41,947 bases of DNA, from NCBI RefSeq assembly GCF_000765235.1, contig NZ_JPJG01000060.1:1-41947 (forward strand), read 5' to 3'. The DNA is from Oscillibacter sp. ER4 (GTDB lineage: Bacteria; Bacillota; Clostridia; Oscillospirales; Oscillospiraceae). The notes under the pieces were generated by a model, which worked only from the letters and a program-made list of their open reading frames with translations, did not search any database and had not been told where the DNA came from. The translations under genes were made by a program, and so were the position numbers. This document shows positions 6,220 through 13,696 of the stretch, one piece after another; position 1 is the stretch's first letter, and the number at the start of each line of letters is the position of its first letter.

Positions 6220-6226
6220 AGCGCAC

Positions 6227-6535
6227 ATGGACGACAAGCGATTTATCGCACCGCAGACGCGGCCGACGCTGTGCTGGTCGTGCGCGCGGGCGTGCGGCGG
6301 CTGCTCGTGGACGGAGCGAGATCCCGTGACGCACGCGATCCGCTTCGAGCCCGTGAAGGGCTGGGAGGCGGAGAAAACGACGATCAACGGCTCGAAAAGC
6401 GAGCACGGCGAGAAGTGCTACCGCTACACGACCGACAGTTATCGCGTCGTGCGCTGCCCGCTGTACGTGCCGGACCGGCGGACGAGAGCCAAAAGCGCCA
6501 TGCCGGAATGGGCCATGCAGGCCGTGAACGCATGA
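6227..6535 (+). CDS. Cysteine-rich, probably zinc-binding protein (102 aa)
   Basis: ATG at 6227, 7 bases after the previous stop. The N-terminus has C-x2-C-x3-C-x2-C spacing (LCWSCARACGGCSW), and more Cys occur later (EKCYR, VVRCPLY), enough for one zinc site. Small Cys-rich proteins of this shape are frequent in early regions of clostridial phages; function unknown. Confidence 0.6.
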   Translation: MDDKRFIAPQTRPTLCWSCARACGGCSWTERDPVTHAIRFEPVKGWEAEKTTINGSKSEHGEKCYRYTTDSYRVVRCPLYVPDRRTRAKSAMPEWAMQAVNA

Positions 6536-6570
6536 AAAAGGCGGCTGACCGATGGCACCGGTCAACCGCC
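6535..6570 (-). terminator. Minus-strand terminator of the third ('empty') cassette
   Basis: GGCGGCTGACCG (6540-6551) pairs with CGGTCAACCGCC (6559-6570) with one mismatch, and five T follow on the minus strand. No minus-strand protein gene lies upstream, only the promoter at 6612-6641. Confidence 0.7.
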
Positions 6571-6605
6571 ACGAAGAAAAACACACATGAAAGGAGATTT
6601 CCTTC
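6535..6605 (-). ncRNA. Predicted ~70-nt minus-strand small transcript
   Basis: Bounded by a promoter resembling those of the two moron cassettes and by a strong terminator, this interval can encode only an eight-codon reading frame (M-C-V-F-L-R-G-G). It is either a small RNA antisense to the end of the gene at 6227-6535 and to the methyltransferase leader, or a cassette that has lost its gene. Transcription is predicted from sequence only; length and 5' end are estimates. Confidence 0.4.
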
Positions 6606-6611
6606 CCCGCC

Positions 6612-6641
6612 ATTATAGCATGCGGCGGGGAAGAAGCGCAA
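6612..6641 (-). promoter_or_regulatory. Cassette promoter 3
   Basis: Minus-strand TTGCGC (6636-6641), 18-bp spacer ending CGCCGCATGC, and TATAAT (6612-6617), followed by GGCG. It has the same arrangement as cassette promoters 1 and 2. It overlaps a TTCCCCGCC/GGCGGGGAA inverted repeat in the methyltransferase leader. Confidence 0.6.
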
Positions 6642-6646
6642 GGGAA

Positions 6647-8464
6647 ATGCTGGAACGAAATTATCAGAAAAGCGCGCTCGACGAGCTGAGTGTCGTGCTT
6701 TTTGCGGGCGGAGGGGGCAGCGACACGGGAATCTCGTGTATGACCGGTAAGCCCGTTGACATCGCTATCAACCATGACGCCGATGCGATCCGGATGCATA
6801 AGACGAACCACCCTTGGACGCGGCATTTGCAGGAGGACGTTTTCGCAGTAGATCCGAAAGAGGTCTGCGCCGGACAGAAGGTCGGCATTCTGTGGGCCTC
6901 ACCGGACTGCACACACTTCTCCAAGGCACGCGGCGGCGTGCCGGTCAAGAAAGAGATTCGCGGGCTCTCGTGGGTTGTGGTCAAATGGGCGCTCGCCGTG
7001 CGGCCGCGCGTGATGTTCATGGAGAATGTCGAAGAAATCCAGACATGGGGGCCGTGCATCGAAACGCCGAAGGGGTTGCAGCCGGACCCTGCACGGGCGG
7101 GGGAGACTTTCAAGGGCTTCCTTGCCATGCTGACAAGCGGCATTGCACCGGATCATCCGGCGCTCAAGGAATGCTGCGAGTTCCTGCACGTCCCGGAAGA
7201 CGGCGCGGAGGCAAATCGGCTGATTACAGGCCTCGGCTATGACTTCGGCAGCAAAATTCTATGCGCCGCCGATTATGGCGTGCCGACCATCCGCAAGCGC
7301 TGGTTCGCCGTGTTCCGCTGTGATGGGCAGCCGGTGAAATTTCCCGAGCCTACTCACGCCAAAGACGGGAAGGACGGCCTGCCGCGCTGGCGAAGCGCCG
7401 CAGAGGTCATTGACTGGGCACTTCCGTGCCCGAGCATTTTCGCCAGCAAAGCAGAGATCGCAGAGAGGTACGGGCTAAAAGCCGTTCGTCCGTTGGCGGA
7501 CAACACGATGCGCCGCGTCATCCGCGGCGTGGACAGGTTCACCATTAAAAGCGGGAAGCCATTCCTTGTGGAGTGCAATCACGGCGGTGACGGGCACACG
7601 CGAAGTATCGAAACGCCTGTCAACACCATAACGGGCCGCTATACCGGCGGCGTGTGCAAATCCGTGCTGTCGCCGCTGACCATGAGCAATGTTTCCGGCG
7701 CGGCGGGCACGGACTGCCGTGCACCATTGAACACAGCGCGCACGAGCGGCGGGGGCGGCCAGATGCTTATTGCATCCAGTCTGATTCAGTATCACACCGA
7801 GAGAACGGAGAGCGCACGGGTGCAAGGGCTCGACGCTCCGCTGCAAACGGTGGACGGATCCAACCGCTACGGCCTCGCGTCTGCAAACCTCATCGAATAT
7901 TACAGCAACGGCCGGCCGATCGACATCAGCGAGCCAATACATACGCAGACAGCAAAAGACCGCGACGCGCTGATGATAACGCACATCTGCAAATTCAAGG
8001 GCGACAACATCGGACAAGCCCCGGCGGAACCTTTGCAAACCGTTACCGCCTCGGCGGGAGAATTCGCCGCCGTCAAAGTAACGATTGAGCGCTGCAAGAA
8101 CGGCGCGGGGCTGGGCTTCTGGCCGAAGGTGAGGGCGCTGCTGAATACGTATTGCGGCTACGATCTCGGCGATGACGAGATTATCCTGCTCTGGATCAGC
8201 GGCGCGGCGTACTTTATCAGCGATATCGGGTTACGGATGCTGACGCCGCGCGAGCTGTATAACGCGATGGGGTTTCCGCCGGACTATATTATTGACCGCG
8301 ATTATACGGGCAAAGAGTACAAGCGCAGCGCTCAGGTCGCACGATGCGGGAATGCGGTATGCCCGCCCGTCGCGGGCGCCTTGGTTGCCGCTAACCTGAA
8401 AGACTGCGCACTGCCGCATTATATTGGCACACTGAGCGAGCTGTGGGAAAGGGTGAGCGCATGA
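6647..8464 (+). CDS. C5-cytosine DNA methyltransferase
   Basis: A 605-aa protein carrying the ordered C5-methyltransferase motifs: I (FAGGGGSDTG, 19-28), IV with catalytic Cys88 (ASPDCTHFSKARGG), VI (MENVEE, 125-130), VIII (DYGVPTIRKRW, 209-219), and X near the C-terminus (GNAVCPPVAGALVAAN). It is longer than bacterial enzymes because of a 300-residue insertion between VIII and X that holds the target recognition part. It would methylate phage DNA to evade host restriction; no endonuclease is nearby. The start is uncertain: ATG at 6587 and 6620 are in frame but poorly served, while 6647 precedes the first core strand. The 5' region overlaps the third antisense promoter. Confidence 0.92.
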   Translation: MLERNYQKSALDELSVVLFAGGGGSDTGISCMTGKPVDIAINHDADAIRMHKTNHPWTRHLQEDVFAVDPKEVCAGQKVGILWASPDCTHFSKARGGVPVKKEIRGLSWVVVKWALAVRPRVMFMENVEEIQTWGPCIETPKGLQPDPARAGETFKGFLAMLTSGIAPDHPALKECCEFLHVPEDGAEANRLITGLGYDFGSKILCAADYGVPTIRKRWFAVFRCDGQPVKFPEPTHAKDGKDGLPRWRSAAEVIDWALPCPSIFASKAEIAERYGLKAVRPLADNTMRRVIRGVDRFTIKSGKPFLVECNHGGDGHTRSIETPVNTITGRYTGGVCKSVLSPLTMSNVSGAAGTDCRAPLNTARTSGGGGQMLIASSLIQYHTERTESARVQGLDAPLQTVDGSNRYGLASANLIEYYSNGRPIDISEPIHTQTAKDRDALMITHICKFKGDNIGQAPAEPLQTVTASAGEFAAVKVTIERCKNGAGLGFWPKVRALLNTYCGYDLGDDEIILLWISGAAYFISDIGLRMLTPRELYNAMGFPPDYIIDRDYTGKEYKRSAQVARCGNAVCPPVAGALVAANLKDCALPHYIGTLSELWERVSA

Positions 8465-8685
8465 AACGAAGCACATTTTTAGACCTGTGCGTGCAGGCGG
8501 CGGTGAAAAAGGACAAGCCGAAAGTGCTGTACGCCGGGATCGAATATTACCCCGAGGGCTATGAGCTGCGATTCGACAAGAGCGGCAAGGCGGTACATAG
8601 AGCGATCCTTCGGGACGCGAGCAAGCACAACTGCCTGGTTTACTGCCCGCTGGGGAAGGTGCAGGAGGTGGCGCGCGATGAATAG
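8461..8685 (+). CDS. Small protein of unknown function (74 aa)
   Basis: Overlaps the methyltransferase stop by four bases and the next gene by eight. The protein (KRSTFLDLCVQAAVKKDKPK, then KVLYAGIEYYPEGYELRFD) looks like a compact alpha/beta fold. Because it is sandwiched between two DNA methyltransferases and coupled to both, a modification-related role is possible; no family recognised. Confidence 0.6.
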   Translation: MKRSTFLDLCVQAAVKKDKPKVLYAGIEYYPEGYELRFDKSGKAVHRAILRDASKHNCLVYCPLGKVQEVARDE

Positions 8686-9265
8686 CATTCAGGCGAGCCA
8701 GATCATGGGCGGGAACGGAGCGAAGGCACGCAAGGCGTCCGACCTGTACCCGACGCCGCCGGAGGTAACGGTGGCGCTGATGCGCTTTCTCAAGCTGCCA
8801 GCGGGGACGGATATATGGGAACCGGCCCGTGGGCAAGGGGATATGGTGCGAGCGCTGGCGGACTGCGGGATGGCTGTCTACGGCACGGATATCCGCGACG
8901 GGATAGACTTCTTGACCACTCGACAGCCGGGAAACGCGCCTGCGGCCGACTGGATTATCACGAATCCGCCGTTTTCGCTGGCAGACGAGTTTATCCGCCA
9001 CGCGGCGGAGATTGGCAAGCCGTTTGCGATGCTGCTCAAGGCGCAGTATTGGCACGCGGCGAAGCGGGCGCAGCTCTTCCGCGAGATCCCGCCGAGCTAC
9101 GTTCTGCCGCTGACATGGCGGCCGGACTTCCTCTTCAAGGAGCGAGACGGTAAAAAGGGCGCAAGCCCGCTCATGGACGTCATGTGGTGCGTGTGGCTGA
9201 CGCCGCAGATGCAGGGCGTGCAGACGGTATTTAAGCCGCTGATGCGGCCGGAAAAGGAGAAATGA
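8678..9265 (+). CDS. DNA adenine (N6) methyltransferase
   Basis: A 195-aa protein with DLYPTPP (22-28), an AdoMet-binding segment WEPARGQGDM (47-56), TDIRDG (70-75), and catalytic NPPF (96-99). These are features of small phage N6-adenine methyltransferases of the 'DYYPTP' kind. The length is typical. It is an orphan enzyme next to the C5 enzyme, so the phage DNA probably carries two kinds of methylation. Start at 8678 with GGAGG upstream, overlapping the previous gene. Confidence 0.88.
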   Translation: MNSIQASQIMGGNGAKARKASDLYPTPPEVTVALMRFLKLPAGTDIWEPARGQGDMVRALADCGMAVYGTDIRDGIDFLTTRQPGNAPAADWIITNPPFSLADEFIRHAAEIGKPFAMLLKAQYWHAAKRAQLFREIPPSYVLPLTWRPDFLFKERDGKKGASPLMDVMWCVWLTPQMQGVQTVFKPLMRPEKEK

Positions 9266-9453
9266 GCATGTTTGTCGGAGAAACGTATAGCTGGGTGCCG
9301 ACGAGCTGGGAGGGATCGAACGGGATCGTCTCAGCGCTCGGCAAGAAAGGCGGGGTACACGGGAGAATCGTGTACATCAACGAAAACCATCGGTATTTTA
9401 CGGCGGAGGCGAACGTCGGCGGCGTGATCATCCGCGAGAGCTTCAAATTTTAA
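9262..9453 (+). CDS. Small protein of unknown function (63 aa)
   Basis: ATG overlaps the methyltransferase stop and has AAAAGGAG upstream. Mostly beta by pattern (GGVHGRIVYINENHRYFTAE then ANVGGVIIRESFKF), resembling a small SH3-like barrel often seen in clostridial prophages. Function unknown. Confidence 0.6.
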   Translation: MSMFVGETYSWVPTSWEGSNGIVSALGKKGGVHGRIVYINENHRYFTAEANVGGVIIRESFKF

Positions 9454-9466
9454 GGAGGGCACAGAC

Positions 9467-9736
9467 ATGTTGAGTTATAAGACCAAGGACGGAAAGGTGA
9501 CGGAACTCGAGGCACAAGGGTCGCTCACGGAACTTTTGAGCGACACAACTTTTCTGGCCCATGCCATTTACGGCATGCTTGCGAGGAGCGACGAAGGATT
9601 GGCGAAAGCATTTCAAGCTCATTTTGCACTGCTGGCGGCCGACCCTGAATCGCCGATGTGGGAGAACAGCAATCCAAATTGCATCAGCATCGTGCGGCGC
9701 GTCAAGCCGAAGGAGGGCAAGAGCGATGACAAGTGA
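9467..9736 (+). CDS. Small protein of unknown function (89 aa)
   Basis: ATG at 9467 with AAGGAGGG upstream. Its start and length fit a helical early protein (SLTELLSDTTFLAHAIYGML, EGLAKAFQAHFALLAADPES). It overlaps the next start. No family recognised. Confidence 0.6.
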   Translation: MLSYKTKDGKVTELEAQGSLTELLSDTTFLAHAIYGMLARSDEGLAKAFQAHFALLAADPESPMWENSNPNCISIVRRVKPKEGKSDDK

Positions 9737-10121
9737 CGAGGTTTTGACGGCGCTGCGATGCTGCGCAAGCGACAACTGCGACGGGTGCCCGCTGTGGGAC
9801 GACGATCCGGAGGACACGACATGCGCAGACGGCTTGATGGTCGCGGCGGCTGATTTGATCGAATTCCAGCAGCAGGGCCTTGAGGCGCTGACGAAGATAG
9901 ACGAGGGACTGAAAAAGCAGGGCGGCACGCTGAAAGAGTTCCTGCGACGCGGCGATGAAGTCGTGCAGGGGCACAGAGACCCTGCCGGACCGCTGGGCAA
10001 TCCGGGCTTTGCGGGCGATATCTTCATCTGCCCGACGTGCAACTCGCCGCGCGTCTTCTATAACGCGGAGAAAGACGCCTACATATGCCCGAGCTGCGGG
10101 TGGCAGGACAAGGAGGGCTGA
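9726..10121 (+). CDS. Zinc-ribbon protein (131 aa)
   Basis: The N-terminal part has a Cys cluster (RCCASDNCDGCPLW). The C-terminal 35 residues form a clear zinc ribbon: CPTCN, then 16 residues, then CPSCG. Start ATG at 9726 overlaps the upstream gene. It probably binds nucleic acid or protein; no enzyme motif. Confidence 0.65.
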   Translation: MTSDEVLTALRCCASDNCDGCPLWDDDPEDTTCADGLMVAAADLIEFQQQGLEALTKIDEGLKKQGGTLKEFLRRGDEVVQGHRDPAGPLGNPGFAGDIFICPTCNSPRVFYNAEKDAYICPSCGWQDKEG

Positions 10122-10124
10122 CGG

Positions 10125-10676
10125 ATGGTGCAGGTATATTGCGATCGGTGCGGGCGGGTCATCACTGGGATGAGCGCGCATGAGTGTGTGAGCGTGACGG
10201 CGAGCGGCGCGGGCGGCGGAGAGATCGCGAAGCTCGACTTCTGCACATACTGCGCGGACTGGGCCATTAACACGCTGATGCGGCGGACGATGCTCGGCGC
10301 GGGCGAGAAAAAGGGCGCGAAGGCGGACAAGCCCGCGCCCATCGCGCCACCGAAGGGCGAGAAAGACGGCCTTGCGTGGACGGCGGGACAGGACAAGCGG
10401 CCGGCCGCGGAAGCGCCGCCGCCCGAACCGCTCCCGACGCTGAGCGTCAAGGGCTACGGCGCGGCGGAGAAGCGGAAAATCTTCGACACGCTGGTGCGCT
10501 ACAAGGTGCGGACCGGTCCGGGGTGGACAGAGCGTGTGAGCACGGCCTGCGGCGGGGACGTGAGCCGCGAGACGCTGCGCGCGATCGTCGTGGACGGGCT
10601 GATGGTCGACATCCACGTGTGGCGCGTCATTGAGCGGGGGCTCAGCGACCTGGGCGCAATGGAGAAAAAGGCATGA
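10125..10676 (+). CDS. Zinc-binding protein with C-terminal helical DNA-binding-like part (183 aa)
   Basis: Starts at 10125. The N-terminal Cys knuckle (YCDRCGRVI ... FCTYCADWAI) is like the phage 'YCDRCG' proteins. A Pro/Ala linker (about 75-110) follows, then a helical domain (AEKRKIFDTLVRYKVRTGPG, VSRETLRAIVVDGLMVDIHV). The spacing of the last part (SRETLRAIVV) resembles an HTH, so it may be a regulator. Overlaps the next start by four bases. Confidence 0.6.
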   Translation: MVQVYCDRCGRVITGMSAHECVSVTASGAGGGEIAKLDFCTYCADWAINTLMRRTMLGAGEKKGAKADKPAPIAPPKGEKDGLAWTAGQDKRPAAEAPPPEPLPTLSVKGYGAAEKRKIFDTLVRYKVRTGPGWTERVSTACGGDVSRETLRAIVVDGLMVDIHVWRVIERGLSDLGAMEKKA

Positions 10677-10828
10677 AGGTGACGCTTATTTTGCAGGCCG
10701 ACGTGCCGGAGAGCGCCGTTCAGGGCATCAAGGAGCGCGCGGCGATGGACCTTGAGCGCTACGGCGACGTAAAGGTCGCGAAGATCCTCGTCGAGAAGCC
10801 GCGCGAGCACGAGCAGCTACATCTTTAA
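10673..10828 (+). CDS. Very small early protein (51 aa)
   Basis: ATG overlaps the previous stop (ATGA). The product, KVTLILQADVPESAVQGIKE then RAAMDLERYGDVKVAKILVE, has a beta-alpha-beta pattern with no recognisable family. Coupling and codon use match its neighbours, which is why I accept it despite its size. Confidence 0.6.
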   Translation: MKVTLILQADVPESAVQGIKERAAMDLERYGDVKVAKILVEKPREHEQLHL

Positions 10829-10864
10829 TCACGCCTGCGGGCGAAAAAGAAAGGAAACAGAACC

Positions 10865-11674
10865 ATGAAACAGTACATCGGAACAAAACTTATCGAGGCG
10901 GAGCCCGCACTTCGCTACGCGGACGGCACAATTGCCCCCGTCAACGCGCCGGTCCGTCTGGACGAGCCCGTCAAGTCCGGCTACAAGGTCCGCTACCCGG
11001 ACGGGTACGAGTCCTTCAGTCCGAAGGGGGTCTTCGAGAGCGCCTATCTGCCGCTCGAGGTAAACGGCATGCTCAAGACTGAGGCACCGAGCATCAGCGC
11101 GGAGATGGTCGAGCGATTCATCGACCACCACGAAACCGTGACGATGGGTGGCAAGACGACCGTTGTGCGCGCGGTGCTGAAAAACGGCTTTGTGATCGTG
11201 GAGAGCTCGAGCTGCGTGAGCGCGGAGAACTACGACGAGAAGCTGGGGGAGGAAATCTGCATGAAACGGATCAGAAACAAGGTTTGGGAGCTGCTGGGCT
11301 TCCTGCTGCAAACGGCGGTGGGCGGCGTGAACGGCGAGGCAGCGGCGGAGAATCACTGCTGCGATGAAGAATGCGAGCGTTCCTGCTGTGACGAGGCGTA
11401 TCGCCCGACTGACGGGCTGAGTTTTGGACTTGCTATCGAGGCGGCAAAGAAGGGGATGAAGATCGCCCGCCGCGGCTGGAATGGCAAGAACCAGTACGTT
11501 GAGCTTGCGGAGCGCATCAGCTACGAAAACGCTGCGCACGAGGTAATCAATGCCAAGCACGAGGCCATCGGGAACAAGGCACTTGCCTTTGTCGGCACGT
11601 CCGGCGTGCAGCTCGGCTGGCTCGCCTCTCAGGCGGATATGCTGGCTGACGACTGGATGATCGTAGAGGGCTGA
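10865..11674 (+). CDS. Fusion of phage gp49/gp66-like domain and Tad2 (DUF2829) anti-Thoeris domain
   Basis: A 269-aa protein built of three parts. Residues 1-64 (KQYIGTKLIEAEPAL, YKVRYPDGYESFSP) are a short domain common in gut phages. Residues 78-152 match the N4 gp49/Sf6 gp66 family (VERFIDHHETV, IVESSSCVSAENYDEKLGEE, WELLGFLLQ). Residues 185-269 match DUF2829 (FGLAIEAAKKGMKIARRGWN, then WLASQADMLADDWMIVEG), the Tad2 fold that sequesters the cyclic ADP-ribose signal of Thoeris. A Cys-rich linker (CCDEECERSCC, about 165-175) joins the last two. Start has AAAGGAAACAG upstream. Tad2 function is by family; the ligand pocket is not checked. Confidence 0.8.
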   Translation: MKQYIGTKLIEAEPALRYADGTIAPVNAPVRLDEPVKSGYKVRYPDGYESFSPKGVFESAYLPLEVNGMLKTEAPSISAEMVERFIDHHETVTMGGKTTVVRAVLKNGFVIVESSSCVSAENYDEKLGEEICMKRIRNKVWELLGFLLQTAVGGVNGEAAAENHCCDEECERSCCDEAYRPTDGLSFGLAIEAAKKGMKIARRGWNGKNQYVELAERISYENAAHEVINAKHEAIGNKALAFVGTSGVQLGWLASQADMLADDWMIVEG

Positions 11675-11677
11675 GCG

Positions 11678-12259
11678 ATGCAGAAGATCAACATTAAAAA
11701 GGTCACGAAGGAGCAGATGCTCAAAATGCTCGAGGAGGCGCTGGATAAGCAGGAGGCGGCGGAGAGCAGAGAGGCCGAGCTGCGCGGGCAGATCGGAACG
11801 CTGACGGAAAAGCTCGAGGAGAATGAAAAGGCACTGGAAGAGGTCACCGCGAAGTTTAAGAGCGCGGACCATTCGGCGGCGATGCTGCGGTCGCGCATCG
11901 ATGAGGCAGAGAAGGTGCGCGACCAGGCGCTCGAGGCGCACGGCGAGGACATGAAGGCCATCGAGAAGGCAAAGAACGAAAGCCGCGAGCTGGCAAAGCA
12001 GCTCGGCGAGCGCATGGTGGAGCTCAAGGCCGCGGAAGAGAACGCGCGCAAGGCCGCGGTAGAGACGAACAGCATCAGGGCGCAGCTGAGCGAGGCGGAG
12101 GCGAACGCAAAGCGCAAGGAAGAGCTGCTGTGCGGGGCGCTGAATGCGTTAAAAAAAGAGAAGGCCATCAAAGAGGACTATCACGAAAGCCTCAAGTGGT
12201 GCATGGCGCATCCGTGGCGCAACGTGTGGCGCTGCATGAAAGAGTATTTCCGCTTCTGA
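11678..12259 (+). CDS. Coiled-coil early protein (193 aa)
   Basis: ATG at 11678 just after the fusion gene. From about residue 20 to 165 it is one long heptad-rich helix (LDKQEAAESREAELRGQIGT, AKNESRELAKQLGERMVELK). It ends in a short Trp-rich tail (WCMAHPWRNVWRCMKEYFRF) that could bind membrane or protein. No family recognised; a scaffold-like or DNA-metabolism accessory role is possible. Confidence 0.6.
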   Translation: MQKINIKKVTKEQMLKMLEEALDKQEAAESREAELRGQIGTLTEKLEENEKALEEVTAKFKSADHSAAMLRSRIDEAEKVRDQALEAHGEDMKAIEKAKNESRELAKQLGERMVELKAAEENARKAAVETNSIRAQLSEAEANAKRKEELLCGALNALKKEKAIKEDYHESLKWCMAHPWRNVWRCMKEYFRF

Positions 12260-12292
12260 CGGACAAAGAGCGGGAGAGGAGGGGAGAGAGCG

Positions 12293-12568
12293 ATGTTCCG
12301 ATACAAAAAGAGCGTGCCGGTGAGCTATGAACGGCAGGGATATATCTATTTTTCATCGCTGCTGTATCGAGAAATGCCGGAGAAGGCGCAGCGGAAGATC
12401 CTCAACCTGTGTATGGAGTGCGGCGGCGAGGACTACTACCAGGCACTTTTCGAATTCGTGACGACGGACGCGAACGCGACCTACATCTGCATGAAGCACA
12501 ACCTCTCCCGCTCAACGCTCGAGCGGATCGTGCGGAAGTATTACGAGGGCTTCCCGCGGAGACTGTGA
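12293..12568 (+). CDS. Small HTH protein, possible late regulator (91 aa)
   Basis: ATG at 12293 with GGAGGGGAGAG upstream. The C-terminal half reads as a helix-turn-helix (NATYICMKHNLSRSTLERIV then RKYYEGFPRRL). Small HTH proteins at the end of the early operon, just ahead of replication and packaging genes, often act as late-transcription regulators. That is inference here. Confidence 0.55.
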   Translation: MFRYKKSVPVSYERQGYIYFSSLLYREMPEKAQRKILNLCMECGGEDYYQALFEFVTTDANATYICMKHNLSRSTLERIVRKYYEGFPRRL

Positions 12569-12670
12569 CAGGGCTTCGGCCCTGTGTGCGCTGCCGCCGA
12601 AAGGGAGCGACGGCGCACAGAAGGCCGAACACACATTATTCAATATCACGCGTGCGCACGCGCGCGTGAT
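12568..12670. other. Hairpin-rich gap, candidate replication origin or RNA structure
   Basis: Three inverted repeats in about 100 bp: ACAGGGC-TTCG-GCCCTGT (12568-12585), TGTGCGC/GCGCACA (12585-12619) and ATCACGCG/CGCGTGAT (12645-12670). The perfect palindrome GCGTGCGCACGC (12650-12661) lies inside the last. It sits immediately upstream of the HUH replication gene. Only the first looks like a terminator, and it lacks a T run. It may be a Rep nicking site or simply transcript structure. Confidence 0.4.
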
Positions 12671-12727
12671 TCGAGCTTGTAACGTATCTTAACTTAGCGA
12701 ACAATTCCGAAGCAGGAGGACGGGGCT

Positions 12728-13477
12728 ATGTATCGGGGCAGAACATTCAACCGTGAGCGCGTGTACGTGTGCGGCGATTATCTGGACGGTGATATCTATC
12801 CTGTCTTTCAGAAGCCGGGAGAGCGCAGAAAGAGATGCCGCCCGACGAGCGAAATTCAGAAGAAGCTCAACCAGAGGAACGCGGCGAAGAGATTGACGCG
12901 CATCGTGCACATGAACTTCACGAGCCGAGACCTCGCGCTGCATCTGACCTACGACCCCGACCACACGCCGGAGAGCGCAGAGGACGCGCTGCGCATCGTG
13001 CAGAACTATCTGCGCACGCTCAAGCGGCGGTACCGCAAGATCGGGGTCGAATTCAAGTACATACTCTCCACGGAAAAGGGCGGACGCGGCGGACGCGTCC
13101 ACCATCATCTCATCATCTCGGGCGGGCTTGACCGCGACACGCTGGAATCGCTGTGGGGGCGCGGCTACGCCAACAGCAAGCGCCTGCAATTTGGCGACGA
13201 GGGAGTGAGCGGCCTGACGCATTACATCACGAAGGATGACGCGAGCTACAAGCGGTGGAGCGGCAGCCGGAACCTCGTCCAGCCGGAGGCGCAGCCCCCG
13301 CGCGATGACCTGACGATGGAGGACGTGCGCACGCTTTTTGAGGCGGCAGAGATCCATCTGGCAAACGAATGGTTTGAATCGCGCTTCCCGGGCTATGAGC
13401 TCGTAAACTGCGAGCCATGCCGCAACGAGACGAACAGGGGGTATTATATCCATTTCGAGATGCGGCGGCGCCGGTAA
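12728..13477 (+). CDS. HUH-type rolling-circle replication initiator
   Basis: A 249-aa protein. A conserved beta segment (LTRIVHMNFTSRDLALHLTY, 56-75) is followed by the HUH metal-binding motif VHHHLIISGG (His 125-127). Then comes a Tyr-containing helix (SGLTHYITKDDASYKRW) with candidate nucleophiles Tyr166 and Tyr174. This order fits Rep proteins of phages and plasmids that nick one strand and join it covalently. Start ATG at 12728, with AGGAGGAC upstream. It is the only recognisable replication protein in the window; no helicase, primase or SSB is seen. The alternative is a relaxase-like function, but the gene place supports Rep. Confidence 0.82.
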   Translation: MYRGRTFNRERVYVCGDYLDGDIYPVFQKPGERRKRCRPTSEIQKKLNQRNAAKRLTRIVHMNFTSRDLALHLTYDPDHTPESAEDALRIVQNYLRTLKRRYRKIGVEFKYILSTEKGGRGGRVHHHLIISGGLDRDTLESLWGRGYANSKRLQFGDEGVSGLTHYITKDDASYKRWSGSRNLVQPEAQPPRDDLTMEDVRTLFEAAEIHLANEWFESRFPGYELVNCEPCRNETNRGYYIHFEMRRRR

Positions 13478-13568
13478 CAACAGCATACAGCAAACGCAAC
13501 ACGACGACGCGCGCGGGGGAGCCCGGGCGCGCTGCGTGCATGCTCTCGCGCGTGCGCGTGCGAGGAAA
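13478..13568. other. GC-rich palindromic spacer after the Rep gene
   Basis: No open frame of note. Contains GCGCGC-type inverted repeats and alternating CG/TG runs around 13510-13565. Possibly part of an origin or transcript structure. Confidence 0.3.
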
Positions 13569-13610
13569 AGCTGCAAGCCCTGATTTGACAAGGGTTTGCG
13601 GCTCTTTTTT
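13569..13610 (+). terminator. Terminator of the early operon
   Basis: AGCTGCAAGCCCT (13569-13581) pairs with AGGGTTTGCGGCT (13591-13603) allowing two G-U pairs, then CTTTTTT. It separates early genes from the packaging/head genes. Confidence 0.85.
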
Positions 13611-13696
13611 GCCCTCAAAAAGTTGACGGTTCGTGACCTGTTGCATTTGCTACACTTTTTGAAAACAAGGCAAGCGCGCCGAGGGGAGGGGTGCGG

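Noticed and set aside
13620-13696. Late promoter (TTGACG then TACACT) before the terminase
   Set aside because: The spacing is 22 bp and no better pair was found; a real late promoter may need a phage activator.
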